Below are positions 26,626 through 35,002 of a stretch of 64,000 nt of DNA, piece by piece (positions within the stretch are counted from its first letter, which is position 1; every line of letters begins with the position of its first letter). The notes beneath the pieces were generated by a model that saw only the letters and a program-made list of their open reading frames with translations, did no database searches and had not been told where the DNA came from. A program made the translations under genes and the position numbers. Origin of the DNA: Acidobacteriota bacterium (GTDB lineage Bacteria > Acidobacteriota > Terriglobia > Terriglobales > Acidobacteriaceae); contig JAFDVR010000017.1 of assembly GCA_018268855.1 (NCBI GenBank), positions 558,001 to 622,000 of the forward strand. Reading direction: 5' to 3'.

Positions 26626-27048
26626 TTAGACAAACGGATTGACGATGCGCATTGCACCGATCTTCTGCCCATGCTGCAGATCTTCCGTGTACAAGGTTTC
26701 ACATTCTGCTTGAAGTGCAGCGGCAACAATGAGTGAGTCGTACCACGAGAAGCGGTAGTTCTCGTGAATGTCCAAACCTTGCATATAGAACTCATATGAC
26801 GGCTGGACAACTGTCAGCGGAAACATCACAGAGTTCAGAAAATATCGGCGATCGGCTGGTTTGAATGGAACTTCGAACCCGCGCAGAGAGACATTGATAA
26901 ACTCCTGCACCACCTGATAACTGATCACACCACTGCTCTTCTTTAACGCATCCTCAATTATCTGGCGGGCAATGGATGATTTTCGCTTCTCCTGATGTTC
27001 AAGGCTGTAGATGAAGATATTGGTATCCAGAAACGTTCTACCGCGCAT
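26626..27048 (-). CDS. vapC: PIN-domain ribonuclease toxin, VapC family
   Basis: 140 residues, the usual VapC size. The PIN acidic site is visible: FLDTNIFIYSL with Asp8, a Glu in VVQEFINV, SWYDSLIVAAAL and TEDLQHG. PIN toxins cleave RNA, often tRNA or rRNA, and are held inactive by the cognate antitoxin. It overlaps the upstream antitoxin gene by 11 bases, the typical operon arrangement. The RNA target cannot be told. Confidence 0.88.
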   Translation of the reverse strand: MRGRTFLDTNIFIYSLEHQEKRKSSIARQIIEDALKKSSGVISYQVVQEFINVSLRGFEVPFKPADRRYFLNSVMFPLTVVQPSYEFYMQGLDIHENYRFSWYDSLIVAAALQAECETLYTEDLQHGQKIGAMRIVNPFV

Positions 27049-27253
27049 TCATCTCGTCTCGAGTGAACTTCCGTCCGGGCTTCACATAAGACAGTCGCTT
27101 CATCACAGTATTCAGATCTTCACGCTTGTTCTGAGCAGACATTTCTTGCAGCCACGCACGAAAGAGCGCATTGAGCGTCGTTCGGCGCCTTTGTGCAAGA
27201 AGACGGACATCTTCAATCAAGTGTTCATCGGCGCTAAGCGTAACGTTCTTCAC
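27038..27253 (-). CDS. vapB: VapB-type antitoxin
   Basis: 71 residues from GTG 27253, chosen because KNVTLSADEHLIEDVRLLAQ then matches the usual start of this antitoxin group; longer in-frame starts extend to 27325 and begin with unrelated residues. The N-terminus looks like a ribbon-helix-helix DNA-binding domain (TTLNALFRAWLQEM), and the C-terminus is charged, as toxin-binding tails are. It should repress its own operon and neutralise VapC. It is the first gene of the pair. Confidence 0.75.
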   Translation of the reverse strand: MKNVTLSADEHLIEDVRLLAQRRRTTLNALFRAWLQEMSAQNKREDLNTVMKRLSYVKPGRKFTRDEMNAR

Positions 27254-27306
27254 GATTACAGTGTACACGAAATCCGTGTGGAACCTCTGATCTTCTGCCC
27301 GTGTAA

Positions 27307-27579
27307 ACAATCCTGATAGAGGCACTCACGCTGACCTTCCTCGCAAGCTTCGCAGGATTCCTGGTAGCCATACTCCTGCCGCACATCATCCCGCCCATGC
27401 CCATCTATTCGGAGATTTACAAAACCGCGAACCACGAAGGCGATCTCTTCCTCACGCCATCGTTCACCATCCTCGGCGTCTCCTTCGTCATCCTTACTGT
27501 CGTCGACCTCATCTCAGGTCTGCTCCCTGCTATCCGTGCATCGAAACTGAACCCCGTAGAAGCCCTCCGCCACGAATAA
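27307..27579 (+). pseudogene. C-terminal fragment of an FtsX/MacB-type ABC permease
   Basis: About 90 codons read LIEALTLTFLASFAGFLVA, then a hydrophobic segment, ending SGLLPAIRASKLNPVEALRHE. That ending (P-A-x-R-A-x-x-L-x-P-x-EALR) is the diagnostic C-terminus of MacB/FtsX permeases. A stop codon (27304) closes the frame just upstream and the N-terminal ~300-400 residues are absent. The gene was probably cut when the vapBC segment or the island arrived. No function is expected. Confidence 0.75.
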
Positions 27580-27595
27580 CCCTTACTTACCCCTT

Positions 27596-29959
27596 CTACT
27601 TCCCTGCATAAATCTGCCGGTATAACTCCCTGTTCCGTATCAGCGCCTGTACGTACTCTCTTGTCTCGCTATATGGAATCGAATCTACAAACTCCGCAAT
27701 ATCGCGATAATCATTTGCAGCCATCCACGCTCGCACCGGAGTGTCGCCGGCGTTATACGCCGCATACACATACACCGGCTGCTCATTGAACCTGTCAATC
27801 GCGCGTTTCAAATACGACGTGCCAAGCTGAATATTAATCGAAGGATTCAACAGCATCTGTGTATGGAATCCCTTGATACCCAGGCGCTTCGCCTCTGCCT
27901 TGCCAGAGGATGGCAGCAACTGCATCAATCCCATCGCATTCGCGCGCGAAACAGCACCAGGGTTGAACTCCGTCTCCTGCCGGATCAGCGCAGCCACCAT
28001 GTAAGGATCAAGTCCCTGCGCCGCACTGCTTGCCTTGATTTGGTCCCAGAATGGCCGTGGGAACAACAACTCCCAATACTTGTGCGGAATATCATCAATA
28101 TCCATCGAGAGAAACGACACACCACTCTTCTTCATCGCACGCAACGATCGCCACGTCTCACCATACGACGAATAGATCTCCGCCTCAGCCAGCGTGCCCC
28201 ACTCGCCTGCCGTAGGACTCGCCTGGATCTCCGGTCCGATGTACTCATTCAACGCAGCATTCGCCAGCAACCGCGCCTTAATTAGGTGCGGATCGTTCTC
28301 CGGCAATTCATCCACCAGCGTAGGAGGCGCGGGATTCTGCACACTCTTCAATACAAATGAAGGCGCTACCGCAGGCTGATTACCAATCACCTTCAATCGC
28401 TCGCGCGCAAGAATCGCGTAATAGTAATTCGAGTAAGTCTCCGAAAGCGTGCGATAGAAATTTGCCGCCTGCGCAAAATTCTTCTCCGGGTCTTCATACA
28501 AACGTCCACGCCAGTACAGCGCAGCCACCGCTTCATTGCTCAGCGGATACTTCGTAATTTGCTCTTCCATCAGCCGCGCGGCCTCGGCATAGTTGCGCAC
28601 CCGGTAATTCATCCAAGCCACACGCCAGTGCGCACTCGGAGCATACAAACTATGAGGAAACAGCGTGTAAAGCTGCTTATAATGAAAGATCGCGTTTGTG
28701 TTATCGCGCACCAGCAGATACATATTTCCGCCGGAGTAAAGCGCCTCCTCCAGCCAACGACTATGCGGAAAACGCTCAATTAATTCCTGAATGTAATTCC
28801 GGTTCTGCTGCTGGTCTTTCTCACTACGCGCAATTTCAGCCAGAATGTACAGCTTCGCCGCCGCGCTGTCATCACTTGTCGCGGGCAGCTTGTCTGCTTC
28901 ATGACGTGATAACTTCTTCTGCTTCATATCGCAGACCGCCTCGTATACTTCCAGCGCATCCTGGTCAGCCTGCGACAACGCACCCGACTTACCAATCGCG
29001 TGATACTCCGCACCGGCCTCAGCGTAACGTTTCGCATTGAACAGCTTGTCCGCATGGATCTTACGTTCCGCCGCGCTCAGCCCCATGCTCATTGCATTCA
29101 ACTGTGTTGCAGATTGTCCCGCTTCATACGACAAAGGAGCATTCGCATACAAGCTGCGATAGATCGTCGCAGCCTGCTGCGGCTGCCCAGCAAGCTGCAA
29201 TGCACGCGCTTTCGCATACTGAAAGTCATTGCGCTGCGTTACAGCACTCGCCGTCATGCTGTTCAACGTTACCAGTGCCATCTGCGCATTGTTCTGCTGC
29301 AGATAAGCATTGGCCAGCATCACCGGCGCATTTGCTGTAAACACGCTTTCAGGAAACCGCTGCGCAAACCCTGTCAGCAACGCCTGCGCATCGTTCGTAT
29401 GCCCTGCCTGCAACGCCGCCTGCGCTCCCAGATAAGCGGCATAATCGTCCAGCGCCTTCCCGGTCTGCGAAGCCGTACGAAACGCCGTCTGAGCATCGCT
29501 GTACTTATGGTCCAGCATGTACGCATGTCCCAGCGCCAGATATGCCGCGCTCGCTGCCTCTCCTGTGCGTGTCGAAGCCCAATTGCGCACACCCGCATAC
29601 GCAGCCGCAGACCGTGTCGCAGCCAACTGCTGCGCCATTGGCCGCAACCGCTCCGAAGCAACAAACGCGCTCGATAACTTCCGGCTCTGTTCCGTCGGTA
29701 CGGAATGTACAGTCACACGCCGCGCGCGCGACTTCTTATGCGCCGTCGAACTCGTCCGCCTGGTCGATGCAGCCGTCTTTTTCGACGAAGAAGATTTCTT
29801 CGATGAAGATCGCGTACTCGTCTTCGTTGTGGAGTGTTTCGCATCCGAAGGCTTCTTCTTCGAACTCTTCGACAGCTCAGCGTTCACACCAGTACAAATT
29901 AGCGCGGCCAGCACCACCGTCGCGCATCCTCGACCTGCATTCCGAATCCACATGCTCAC
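27596..29959 (-). CDS. slt: Soluble lytic murein transglycosylase (Slt70-like)
   Basis: 787 residues. A signal peptide is followed by a Ser/Lys-rich linker (about 30-80). Then comes a long helical, TPR-like superhelix (about 100-600) with repeated LGHAYMLDHKYSDAQTAF-type units. The C-terminal SLT domain contains IRQETEFNPGAVSRANAMG, with the catalytic Glu in RQE, then GLMQLLP and YAAYNAGDTPVRAW. The enzyme cleaves peptidoglycan between MurNAc and GlcNAc with anhydro-ring formation. GTG 29959 is the longest start; ATG 29953, two codons in, is also possible. It is divergent from the sigma-factor gene. Confidence 0.92.
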   Translation of the reverse strand: MSMWIRNAGRGCATVVLAALICTGVNAELSKSSKKKPSDAKHSTTKTSTRSSSKKSSSSKKTAASTRRTSSTAHKKSRARRVTVHSVPTEQSRKLSSAFVASERLRPMAQQLAATRSAAAYAGVRNWASTRTGEAASAAYLALGHAYMLDHKYSDAQTAFRTASQTGKALDDYAAYLGAQAALQAGHTNDAQALLTGFAQRFPESVFTANAPVMLANAYLQQNNAQMALVTLNSMTASAVTQRNDFQYAKARALQLAGQPQQAATIYRSLYANAPLSYEAGQSATQLNAMSMGLSAAERKIHADKLFNAKRYAEAGAEYHAIGKSGALSQADQDALEVYEAVCDMKQKKLSRHEADKLPATSDDSAAAKLYILAEIARSEKDQQQNRNYIQELIERFPHSRWLEEALYSGGNMYLLVRDNTNAIFHYKQLYTLFPHSLYAPSAHWRVAWMNYRVRNYAEAARLMEEQITKYPLSNEAVAALYWRGRLYEDPEKNFAQAANFYRTLSETYSNYYYAILARERLKVIGNQPAVAPSFVLKSVQNPAPPTLVDELPENDPHLIKARLLANAALNEYIGPEIQASPTAGEWGTLAEAEIYSSYGETWRSLRAMKKSGVSFLSMDIDDIPHKYWELLFPRPFWDQIKASSAAQGLDPYMVAALIRQETEFNPGAVSRANAMGLMQLLPSSGKAEAKRLGIKGFHTQMLLNPSINIQLGTSYLKRAIDRFNEQPVYVYAAYNAGDTPVRAWMAANDYRDIAEFVDSIPYSETREYVQALIRNRELYRQIYAGK

Positions 29960-30055
29960 GTTAAGAATCTAAGACGCATGGCCGTTCAAATCGCAAGAAA
30001 CCCACATTTTCAGGAACCTCGGCCGATACCGCTTCGAGTGCATACCTCTGCCCGT

Positions 30056-30084
30056 TTGTCGCGTCTCGCTGCGGCAGATAGAAT
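30056..30084 (+). promoter_or_regulatory. Promoter of the ECF sigma-factor gene
   Basis: TTGTCG (30056-30061) and TAGAAT (30079-30084) are separated by exactly 17 bases. The start would be near 30091, only a few bases before ATG 30098. Confidence 0.5.
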
Positions 30085-30097
30085 CAAGCCTGTCCCT

Positions 30098-30727
30098 ATG
30101 CCCGTGATCGAGACACCAGGAACGGAAGAGGTCCACCCCGACGTAGCACTCGTCGAGCGCGCCAAAGGCGGCGATCAGGCTGCGTTCGAGCAGCTTGTCC
30201 GTCAATACGACCGCCCTATCTTCCGTACGGCCATGCACATCACGCAGAACCGCGAAGACGCCGAAGATATCACGCAGGACGTCTTCCTAAAGGCCTACAA
30301 CAAGCTCGACCAATTCCAGGGCAACTCCAAATTCTCCACCTGGCTGACCCGCATCGCGGTGAACGAGAGCCTCATGCGTCTGCGCAAGCGCAAGACCAGC
30401 CGCACCGTCTCCATGGACCAACAAATGGAGACCGAAGAGGGCTCCATCCCGCGTGATTTCGCCGATTGGTCGCCCAATCCTGAAGAAAATTTCTCCCAGG
30501 CAGAGTTGAAAGACCTGCTCGACCGGACAATCGCAGGTCTGCCTCCAGGTTTTCGCACCGTTTTTACACTCCGCGACATCCAAAATCTGTCGACCGAAGA
30601 AACGGCCGAGGCTCTCGGTCTCTCTGTTCCGGCCGTCAAGTCACGGCTCCTGCGCGCACGTCTCCAATTGCGAGAGCGTCTCAGCCGCCATCTCAAGAAG
30701 AAGGAAACTGAGGTATCCCGGCCGTGA
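30098..30727 (+). CDS. ECF-type RNA polymerase sigma factor (RpoE-like)
   Basis: 209 residues from ATG 30098. A longer frame from 29978 would run to within 18 bases of slt and across the promoter above, so the shorter start is preferred. Region 2 contains YDRPIFRTAMHITQNREDAEDITQDVFLKAY, and region 4 has TLRDIQNLSTEETAEALGLSVPAVKSRL, the -35-binding helix-turn-helix. It is an extracytoplasmic-function sigma factor. Its stop overlaps the GTG of a small zinc-finger gene, a classic sigma/anti-sigma pairing. Confidence 0.9.
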   Translation: MPVIETPGTEEVHPDVALVERAKGGDQAAFEQLVRQYDRPIFRTAMHITQNREDAEDITQDVFLKAYNKLDQFQGNSKFSTWLTRIAVNESLMRLRKRKTSRTVSMDQQMETEEGSIPRDFADWSPNPEENFSQAELKDLLDRTIAGLPPGFRTVFTLRDIQNLSTEETAEALGLSVPAVKSRLLRARLQLRERLSRHLKKKETEVSRP

Positions 30728-30960
30728 CCTGCACCGAGTTTCTCTCCAAAATGACCGACTACTTCGACGGTACGGTAGAGCAGACACTCCTCGTTGAGAT
30801 CAAAGAGCACCTCTGCGAGTGCCACCACTGCGAAGTGGTGGTCAACACCACCCAACACACCATCCGCATCTACCGCGATCACCAGGTCTACGAGCTTCCC
30901 GAAGATCTCCGCGAGCGCACTATCTCTTCGATACTCGCCCGCTGTAAAAAATCTCAGTAG
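30724..30960 (+). CDS. Small zinc-finger protein, putative anti-sigma factor
   Basis: 78 residues starting at GTG 30724, which overlaps the sigma-factor stop (GTGA). It carries HLCECHHCEVV, the His-x3-Cys-x2-Cys zinc site of the anti-sigma (zf-HC2/ZAS) fold, plus an earlier Cys3. There is no transmembrane segment and no periplasmic domain, so it would be a cytoplasmic regulator that binds the sigma factor, perhaps sensing redox or metal. This role is inferred from position and motif. Confidence 0.72.
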   Translation: MTCTEFLSKMTDYFDGTVEQTLLVEIKEHLCECHHCEVVVNTTQHTIRIYRDHQVYELPEDLRERTISSILARCKKSQ

Positions 30961-31017
30961 CTCATCTGCGGCATTCGCTTACCCCATCAAGCTGTACTTA
31001 ATTTGCAGCCACTGCTT

Positions 31018-31054
31018 AAACGCACAGACCCTCTAAAAGAGGGTCTGTGCGTTT
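31018..31054. terminator. Bidirectional hairpin terminator
   Basis: AAACGCACAGACCCTC and its exact reverse complement form a 16-bp stem around TAAAA, with A-runs on the left and T-runs on the right. It lies between the convergent zinc-finger and exported-protein genes. Confidence 0.9.
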
Positions 31055-31077
31055 ATGTTTTTGGCCAAGTTGTGACG

Positions 31078-32037
31078 CTAATGCACAACCTGCAGGAAGA
31101 GTGGCGAAGATAAAAGTGAAGAAAATTCTGAATCCGAAGCCGAATAATCCACCAGCAAGGTACCTGCATTGGAATCAATCGAGGTATGTGCCAATGCATC
31201 CTTCTCAGTGCTACTCGAACTATCTGTAGACTTCCGCATTAGAACCATGCCCTTCATCAGCGTGGCTGCCGTAGCCGCAGTCACGGTATCGCTCATCACC
31301 ACGGCCATATCGAACTTCACGCCGTTGGAGAAGTCCATGGTGTAGCGCGAGTCTTTCATTCGGTTCTTCACCGTGTCGTAATCCGCAAGCTGCGCGGCTT
31401 CACCAAGCACATTGCGCATCATCACCTGTGTTCCCTTCTGGTCCAGAAGGCTCCACAAGGCGCTCTTATCCACGGCAATCATCTCATTCATCATCTCGCC
31501 GTTGGCAAGGAAATTAGGCGCAAATCCATCGCGAGCATCCAACGCCGCGCGCACACTTGGTACATCGCCGAACACCATTGTGGTCTGGTTTAGGAATGCA
31601 ACGCTCATGCCCGACGATCCCATGGGATAGATGTTGTTGTTACGCACGGCGGTCGGCTTGACCTTTGCTTTGGTCATATTCGCAATGATTGTCGACGTCG
31701 GAAACTGCCCCTGGGCGATACCGATAGTCCGTGTAGCTGTGCTCTTGCTATTGGTGCGAAAGGCCGCAAAAGCAAGCACATCAGTGACTGACTCCACTTT
31801 AAAGCCGCTCTGCTTCAACGCGGTTTCCAGACGCTTCAACTCCGGCGGTACCACCTTATCGCGCAGGCTCATCGCCGCAGGAGAGTTCTGCATCGCGCGG
31901 TAATCCACCACGATGATCTGCTGAATATCCTTAGGGATAGCGGAGCGCGCATCGCCGCTCAACTGTGCACCAAACGCTGTTGTGGAGAGAAATGCCAGCG
32001 CTGCTGCCGCAATCCATCCCCGTCCTGCTTCCATCAT
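31078..32037 (-). CDS. Exported protein of unknown function
   Basis: 319 residues from ATG 32037, chosen because GGAGG lies ten bases upstream and the frame opens a signal peptide (EAGRGWIAAAALAFLSTTAF, cut near FGA); upstream in-frame codons would run into the previous gene. The mature part has no motif I recognise, with alternating Met/Val-rich strands and a Ser-rich stretch near residue 290. It follows the formimidoyltransferase gene by 40 bases in the same direction, so it is probably in the same operon, without an evident functional link. Confidence 0.6.
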   Translation of the reverse strand: MMEAGRGWIAAAALAFLSTTAFGAQLSGDARSAIPKDIQQIIVVDYRAMQNSPAAMSLRDKVVPPELKRLETALKQSGFKVESVTDVLAFAAFRTNSKSTATRTIGIAQGQFPTSTIIANMTKAKVKPTAVRNNNIYPMGSSGMSVAFLNQTTMVFGDVPSVRAALDARDGFAPNFLANGEMMNEMIAVDKSALWSLLDQKGTQVMMRNVLGEAAQLADYDTVKNRMKDSRYTMDFSNGVKFDMAVVMSDTVTAATAATLMKGMVLMRKSTDSSSSTEKDALAHTSIDSNAGTLLVDYSASDSEFSSLLSSPLFLQVVH

Positions 32038-32077
32038 CTTCAAAAATGCCTCCGGAAAAAATCCGACTTCCTTAAAC

Positions 32078-32998
32078 TTACATCGGCCACGCAAGCGGCG
32101 CTTCTAGCCTTCGCTCCAGCACCTTCTCGTTAGGGTCAAACTGCTGTATTGGACGTATCCAATTCGCATCCGGCGCGTAAATAGCCTCAGGAATCAATCC
32201 AATCAGCTCCGCTTCCACGATTTTCACGCTATGTTGAGCGGCTAACTCCTCCGCCCGCGCATACACCCGCGTCATGGGCATGGCTTGGATATCGGTGATA
32301 TTCATGCTCAACTGCAGCCGCCCATCGGCGATCACACCGAGAGCCTTCACACCCGCCAAACCGCCATCCGCAGCGCGAATCTTCTTCGCAATCGCCCGCC
32401 CAGTTCCAATATCCCCTTTATCGAAAAAGAGGTTATAAGCCACTAGAAATTGCCGCGCCCCGATCGCGCTCGCTCCAGCCGTGGCATGCAACTCCGGTCC
32501 ACCCACGTCTGGCCAGCGCGCGCTATCCCGCTTGACCTCTTCACGAAGTCCCTCAAACTGGCCCCGGCGCACATCCTCCAACTTAACTCGGTCGGGCCTG
32601 GTCGCCGCAGCTTCATACAGATACACCGGAACACCTGATCTTCTCCATACGCTCATCGCTGCACCTCTAGCTAGGGCAGCACATTGCGCCAGCGTGTAGT
32701 TGCGGACGGGGACGAAGGGGATGACGTCGGCGGCACCGATGCGCGGGTGAACGCCGGTTTGCTTCGTAAGATTAATGGTTTCAGCAGCTTTGCAGACTGC
32801 GCGGACAGCGGCTTCGGCTACCGCGTCGGGTGGGCCGGCAATGGTGGCTACGCTGCGGTTGTGGGCTGCGTCCATGGACCAGTCGAGCAGGCTGACGCCG
32901 AAAACTTGCATGGAATGAACGATTTCTCGGACTACGTGAACGTCGGTGCCCTCCGAAAAATTCGGTACGCACTCGACGATCGGTTCACTGCTCAACAT
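32078..32998 (-). CDS. ftcD: Glutamate formimidoyltransferase
   Basis: 306 residues, the length of a stand-alone transferase without the cyclodeaminase domain. It transfers the formimino group from N-formimino-glutamate to tetrahydrofolate, a step of histidine breakdown. The family start VECVPNFSEG (8-17) and the catalytic His84 in TGVHPRIGAADVIPF are present, as is LSMNITDI in the second half. No other hut genes are in the window, so the pathway must be completed elsewhere. Confidence 0.92.
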   Translation of the reverse strand: MLSSEPIVECVPNFSEGTDVHVVREIVHSMQVFGVSLLDWSMDAAHNRSVATIAGPPDAVAEAAVRAVCKAAETINLTKQTGVHPRIGAADVIPFVPVRNYTLAQCAALARGAAMSVWRRSGVPVYLYEAAATRPDRVKLEDVRRGQFEGLREEVKRDSARWPDVGGPELHATAGASAIGARQFLVAYNLFFDKGDIGTGRAIAKKIRAADGGLAGVKALGVIADGRLQLSMNITDIQAMPMTRVYARAEELAAQHSVKIVEAELIGLIPEAIYAPDANWIRPIQQFDPNEKVLERRLEAPLAWPM

Positions 32999-33099
32999 AC
33001 AAACTGCCTGTCCAATTACCTATAAAAATCGATGAATTTCGCAACGTAGTGGCAAGAAAAACGACATTGGGTACCCAAGATGCCGTGATTAAATGCGGC

Positions 33100-33822
33100 C
33101 TATTTCCACCATGTGTATCCAGCCGTAAATTGCACGCTGGCGTTGACTCCCGGGTTGCGGTCGCCGAGGCTGGCCGATGAGATGTGCACCGCGTTCGCGC
33201 CGAGGTCGAAGGAGCGCTTCGGTTTTACAAAAATGTGGATACCGATGCCGCCCTGCGGGGTGAAGTTCCAGACGCTGGCGTTTGCATCCGCCCCATAGTT
33301 CCGAAGGTTCACATCAGCGTTCGCCGCCGGATAGGCGGGATACTTGTGGTTCGTCCATAGGATGCCGCCAGCTCCCTGGAACCACGGCATGATGCGATGA
33401 CCGCGGGTAAAGTTCCAGCGCAGGATGATCGGCGTAATCGTCATGCCGGAAAAGGTGCCACCGACCGTATACGGGCCGCTGCAGGTGAATGCGACGGGGG
33501 CTGGTGCGGGCAGGCACTTCACGCGGTCGAACTTCGGCGTGTAGGACTGCCAGAACGGGTAAAACTCCCCAGCGTATTCGAAGTTGCCGCGCCATGCGTG
33601 GTTTGAGAGAAGTTCCGGTGTGAGGACTTTGCCTACATGCACGCCCGCACTGATGGATTTGAAGTCGTCGCGCTGGTCGGTGACGCCTTTGCCGCCCTGC
33701 ACGATGGGGCCGAACTCCCATGCGCCGGTGTGTGCGGCTTGTGCCATTGGAGTGTTTGATTGTGCGCCTGCGATGGATGCTGTGGCAGCCAGGAGAACTA
33801 GTGACGCGAGGAACTTCTTCAT
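33100..33822 (-). CDS. Acyloxyacyl hydrolase-like outer-membrane protein (PagL family)
   Basis: 240 residues. Residues 1-20 form a signal peptide ending AGAQ. The rest alternates as beta strands and ends in GYTWWK. GEFYPFWQ and the C-terminal HISSASLGDRNPGVN resemble the His-Ser site and NPG turn of PagL-like lipid A 3-O-deacylases. Those enzymes remove an acyl chain from lipid A in the outer membrane. The family call rests on these motifs, and a plain beta-barrel without activity is possible. Confidence 0.72.
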   Translation of the reverse strand: MKKFLASLVLLAATASIAGAQSNTPMAQAAHTGAWEFGPIVQGGKGVTDQRDDFKSISAGVHVGKVLTPELLSNHAWRGNFEYAGEFYPFWQSYTPKFDRVKCLPAPAPVAFTCSGPYTVGGTFSGMTITPIILRWNFTRGHRIMPWFQGAGGILWTNHKYPAYPAANADVNLRNYGADANASVWNFTPQGGIGIHIFVKPKRSFDLGANAVHISSASLGDRNPGVNASVQFTAGYTWWK

Positions 33823-33895
33823 TCGTACAAACCCTTCACATGCGAACGCCGCCGATGTCCGGCGGCGACCGCTGACTTCTCTGACCTGCCTGCTA

Positions 33896-34636
33896 TTAGG
33901 CTGGTTCGCCTACGCCTTCCATGTCGAAGTTGGAGTAGACGTTTTGTGTGTCGTCCAGATCTTCGAGCGTGTCGAGCAGACGCATCATGGCATTGGCCTG
34001 TGCGCCTTCGAGCTTTTGATAAGTGGACGCGACCATGGTCACTTCCGCGTGTTCGGGCTTGAATCCTGCGGCTGTGACGGCGTCGCGCACGGCTTCGAAT
34101 TCTTTCGGCGAGGTGAGGATCTCCCAGTTATCGCCTTCGTCGTTCAGGTCGTCGGCGCCTGCTTCGAGAACCACTTCGGTCAGCTTTTCTTCGTCCACGC
34201 CATCCTTGGCGACCACGATGACACCCTTCTTGGAGAAGAGGTAGTTCACTGAACCGGTTTCGCCGAGGTTTCCGTTGTTCTTGGAGAAGGCGTGGCGGAT
34301 TTCGCTGACGGCGCGGTTGCGGTTGTCGGTGGTAACTTCCACGATGACGGCAACGCCGCCGGGGCCGTAGCCCTCGAAGGTGATCTCTTCGTAGGTCAGG
34401 CCTTCGATCTCGCCGGTGCCGCGCTGGATGGCGCGCTTGATATTGTCGGCGGGCATGTTCTCAGACTTGGCCAAAGCAATCGCCGTGCGCAGACGCGGAT
34501 TGCCGTCCGGATCGCCTCCGCCCTGACGGGCAGCGATGGTGATTTCCTTGATGACACGCGTAAAGACCTTGCCACGCTTGGCATCGGCCGCGCCTTTTTT
34601 ATGCTTAATCGTTGCCCATTTTGAATGGCCCGACAT
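33896..34636 (-). CDS. yebC: YebC/PmpR family regulatory protein
   Basis: 246 residues. The N-terminus [20 protein letters not shown] is the family hallmark, followed by [15 protein letters not shown] and [11 protein letters not shown]. These cytoplasmic proteins were described as transcription regulators and more recently as factors that ease ribosome stalling. The gene stands alone between the PagL-like gene and a repeat-rich intergenic region. Confidence 0.95.
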   Translation of the reverse strand: MSGHSKWATIKHKKGAADAKRGKVFTRVIKEITIAARQGGGDPDGNPRLRTAIALAKSENMPADNIKRAIQRGTGEIEGLTYEEITFEGYGPGGVAVIVEVTTDNRNRAVSEIRHAFSKNNGNLGETGSVNYLFSKKGVIVVAKDGVDEEKLTEVVLEAGADDLNDEGDNWEILTSPKEFEAVRDAVTAAGFKPEHAEVTMVASTYQKLEGAQANAMMRLLDTLEDLDDTQNVYSNFDMEGVGEPA

Positions 34637-35002
34637 GCTGGATTCCTGCCAATTTCTTTTGGATTTGTTTCGTGTGTGATTTTATCAACCGGAGTGGGGG
34701 GACGTCATGGTGCCAGGGCTAAAGCCCTTTAGTTTTTGGCCGGAGACAGCGGGCTGAAGCTCGCTTCTAATCCGGGTCGCGCTTACGCGCGATGGATGTT
34801 CGCTGTCGCGAACATCGGCAACAGCAGGTCTCTCAGTTCGCGCTTTGCGCTCAGTCGAGATGACGGGCTTTATTGGATAACGAACAGGTCTCGCTTCGCG
34901 CGATAACCCACCCTTTCGCAAAAAGCGCGAAAGGATGGGGCACCCGGCGCGTAGTTGGGGCACCCGTTAGTTGGCACTATGGGCATCCGACGTTTTGGTT
35001 GA
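34637..35002. other. Repeat-rich intergenic region
   Basis: 366 bases without a gene. It contains GCTAAAGCCC, GCGGGCTGAAGC and CGCTCAGTCGAGATGAC segments with small hairpins, related to those at 36690-36830, and a palindromic element at 34907-34945. Confidence 0.6.
34907..34945. repeat. Dispersed palindromic element, copy 1
   Basis: CCCACCCTTTCGC, AAAAA, then GCGCGAAAGGATGGGGCA. The CCTTTCGC/GCGAAAGG arms form a hairpin. A second copy lies at 36866-36901. Confidence 0.75.
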
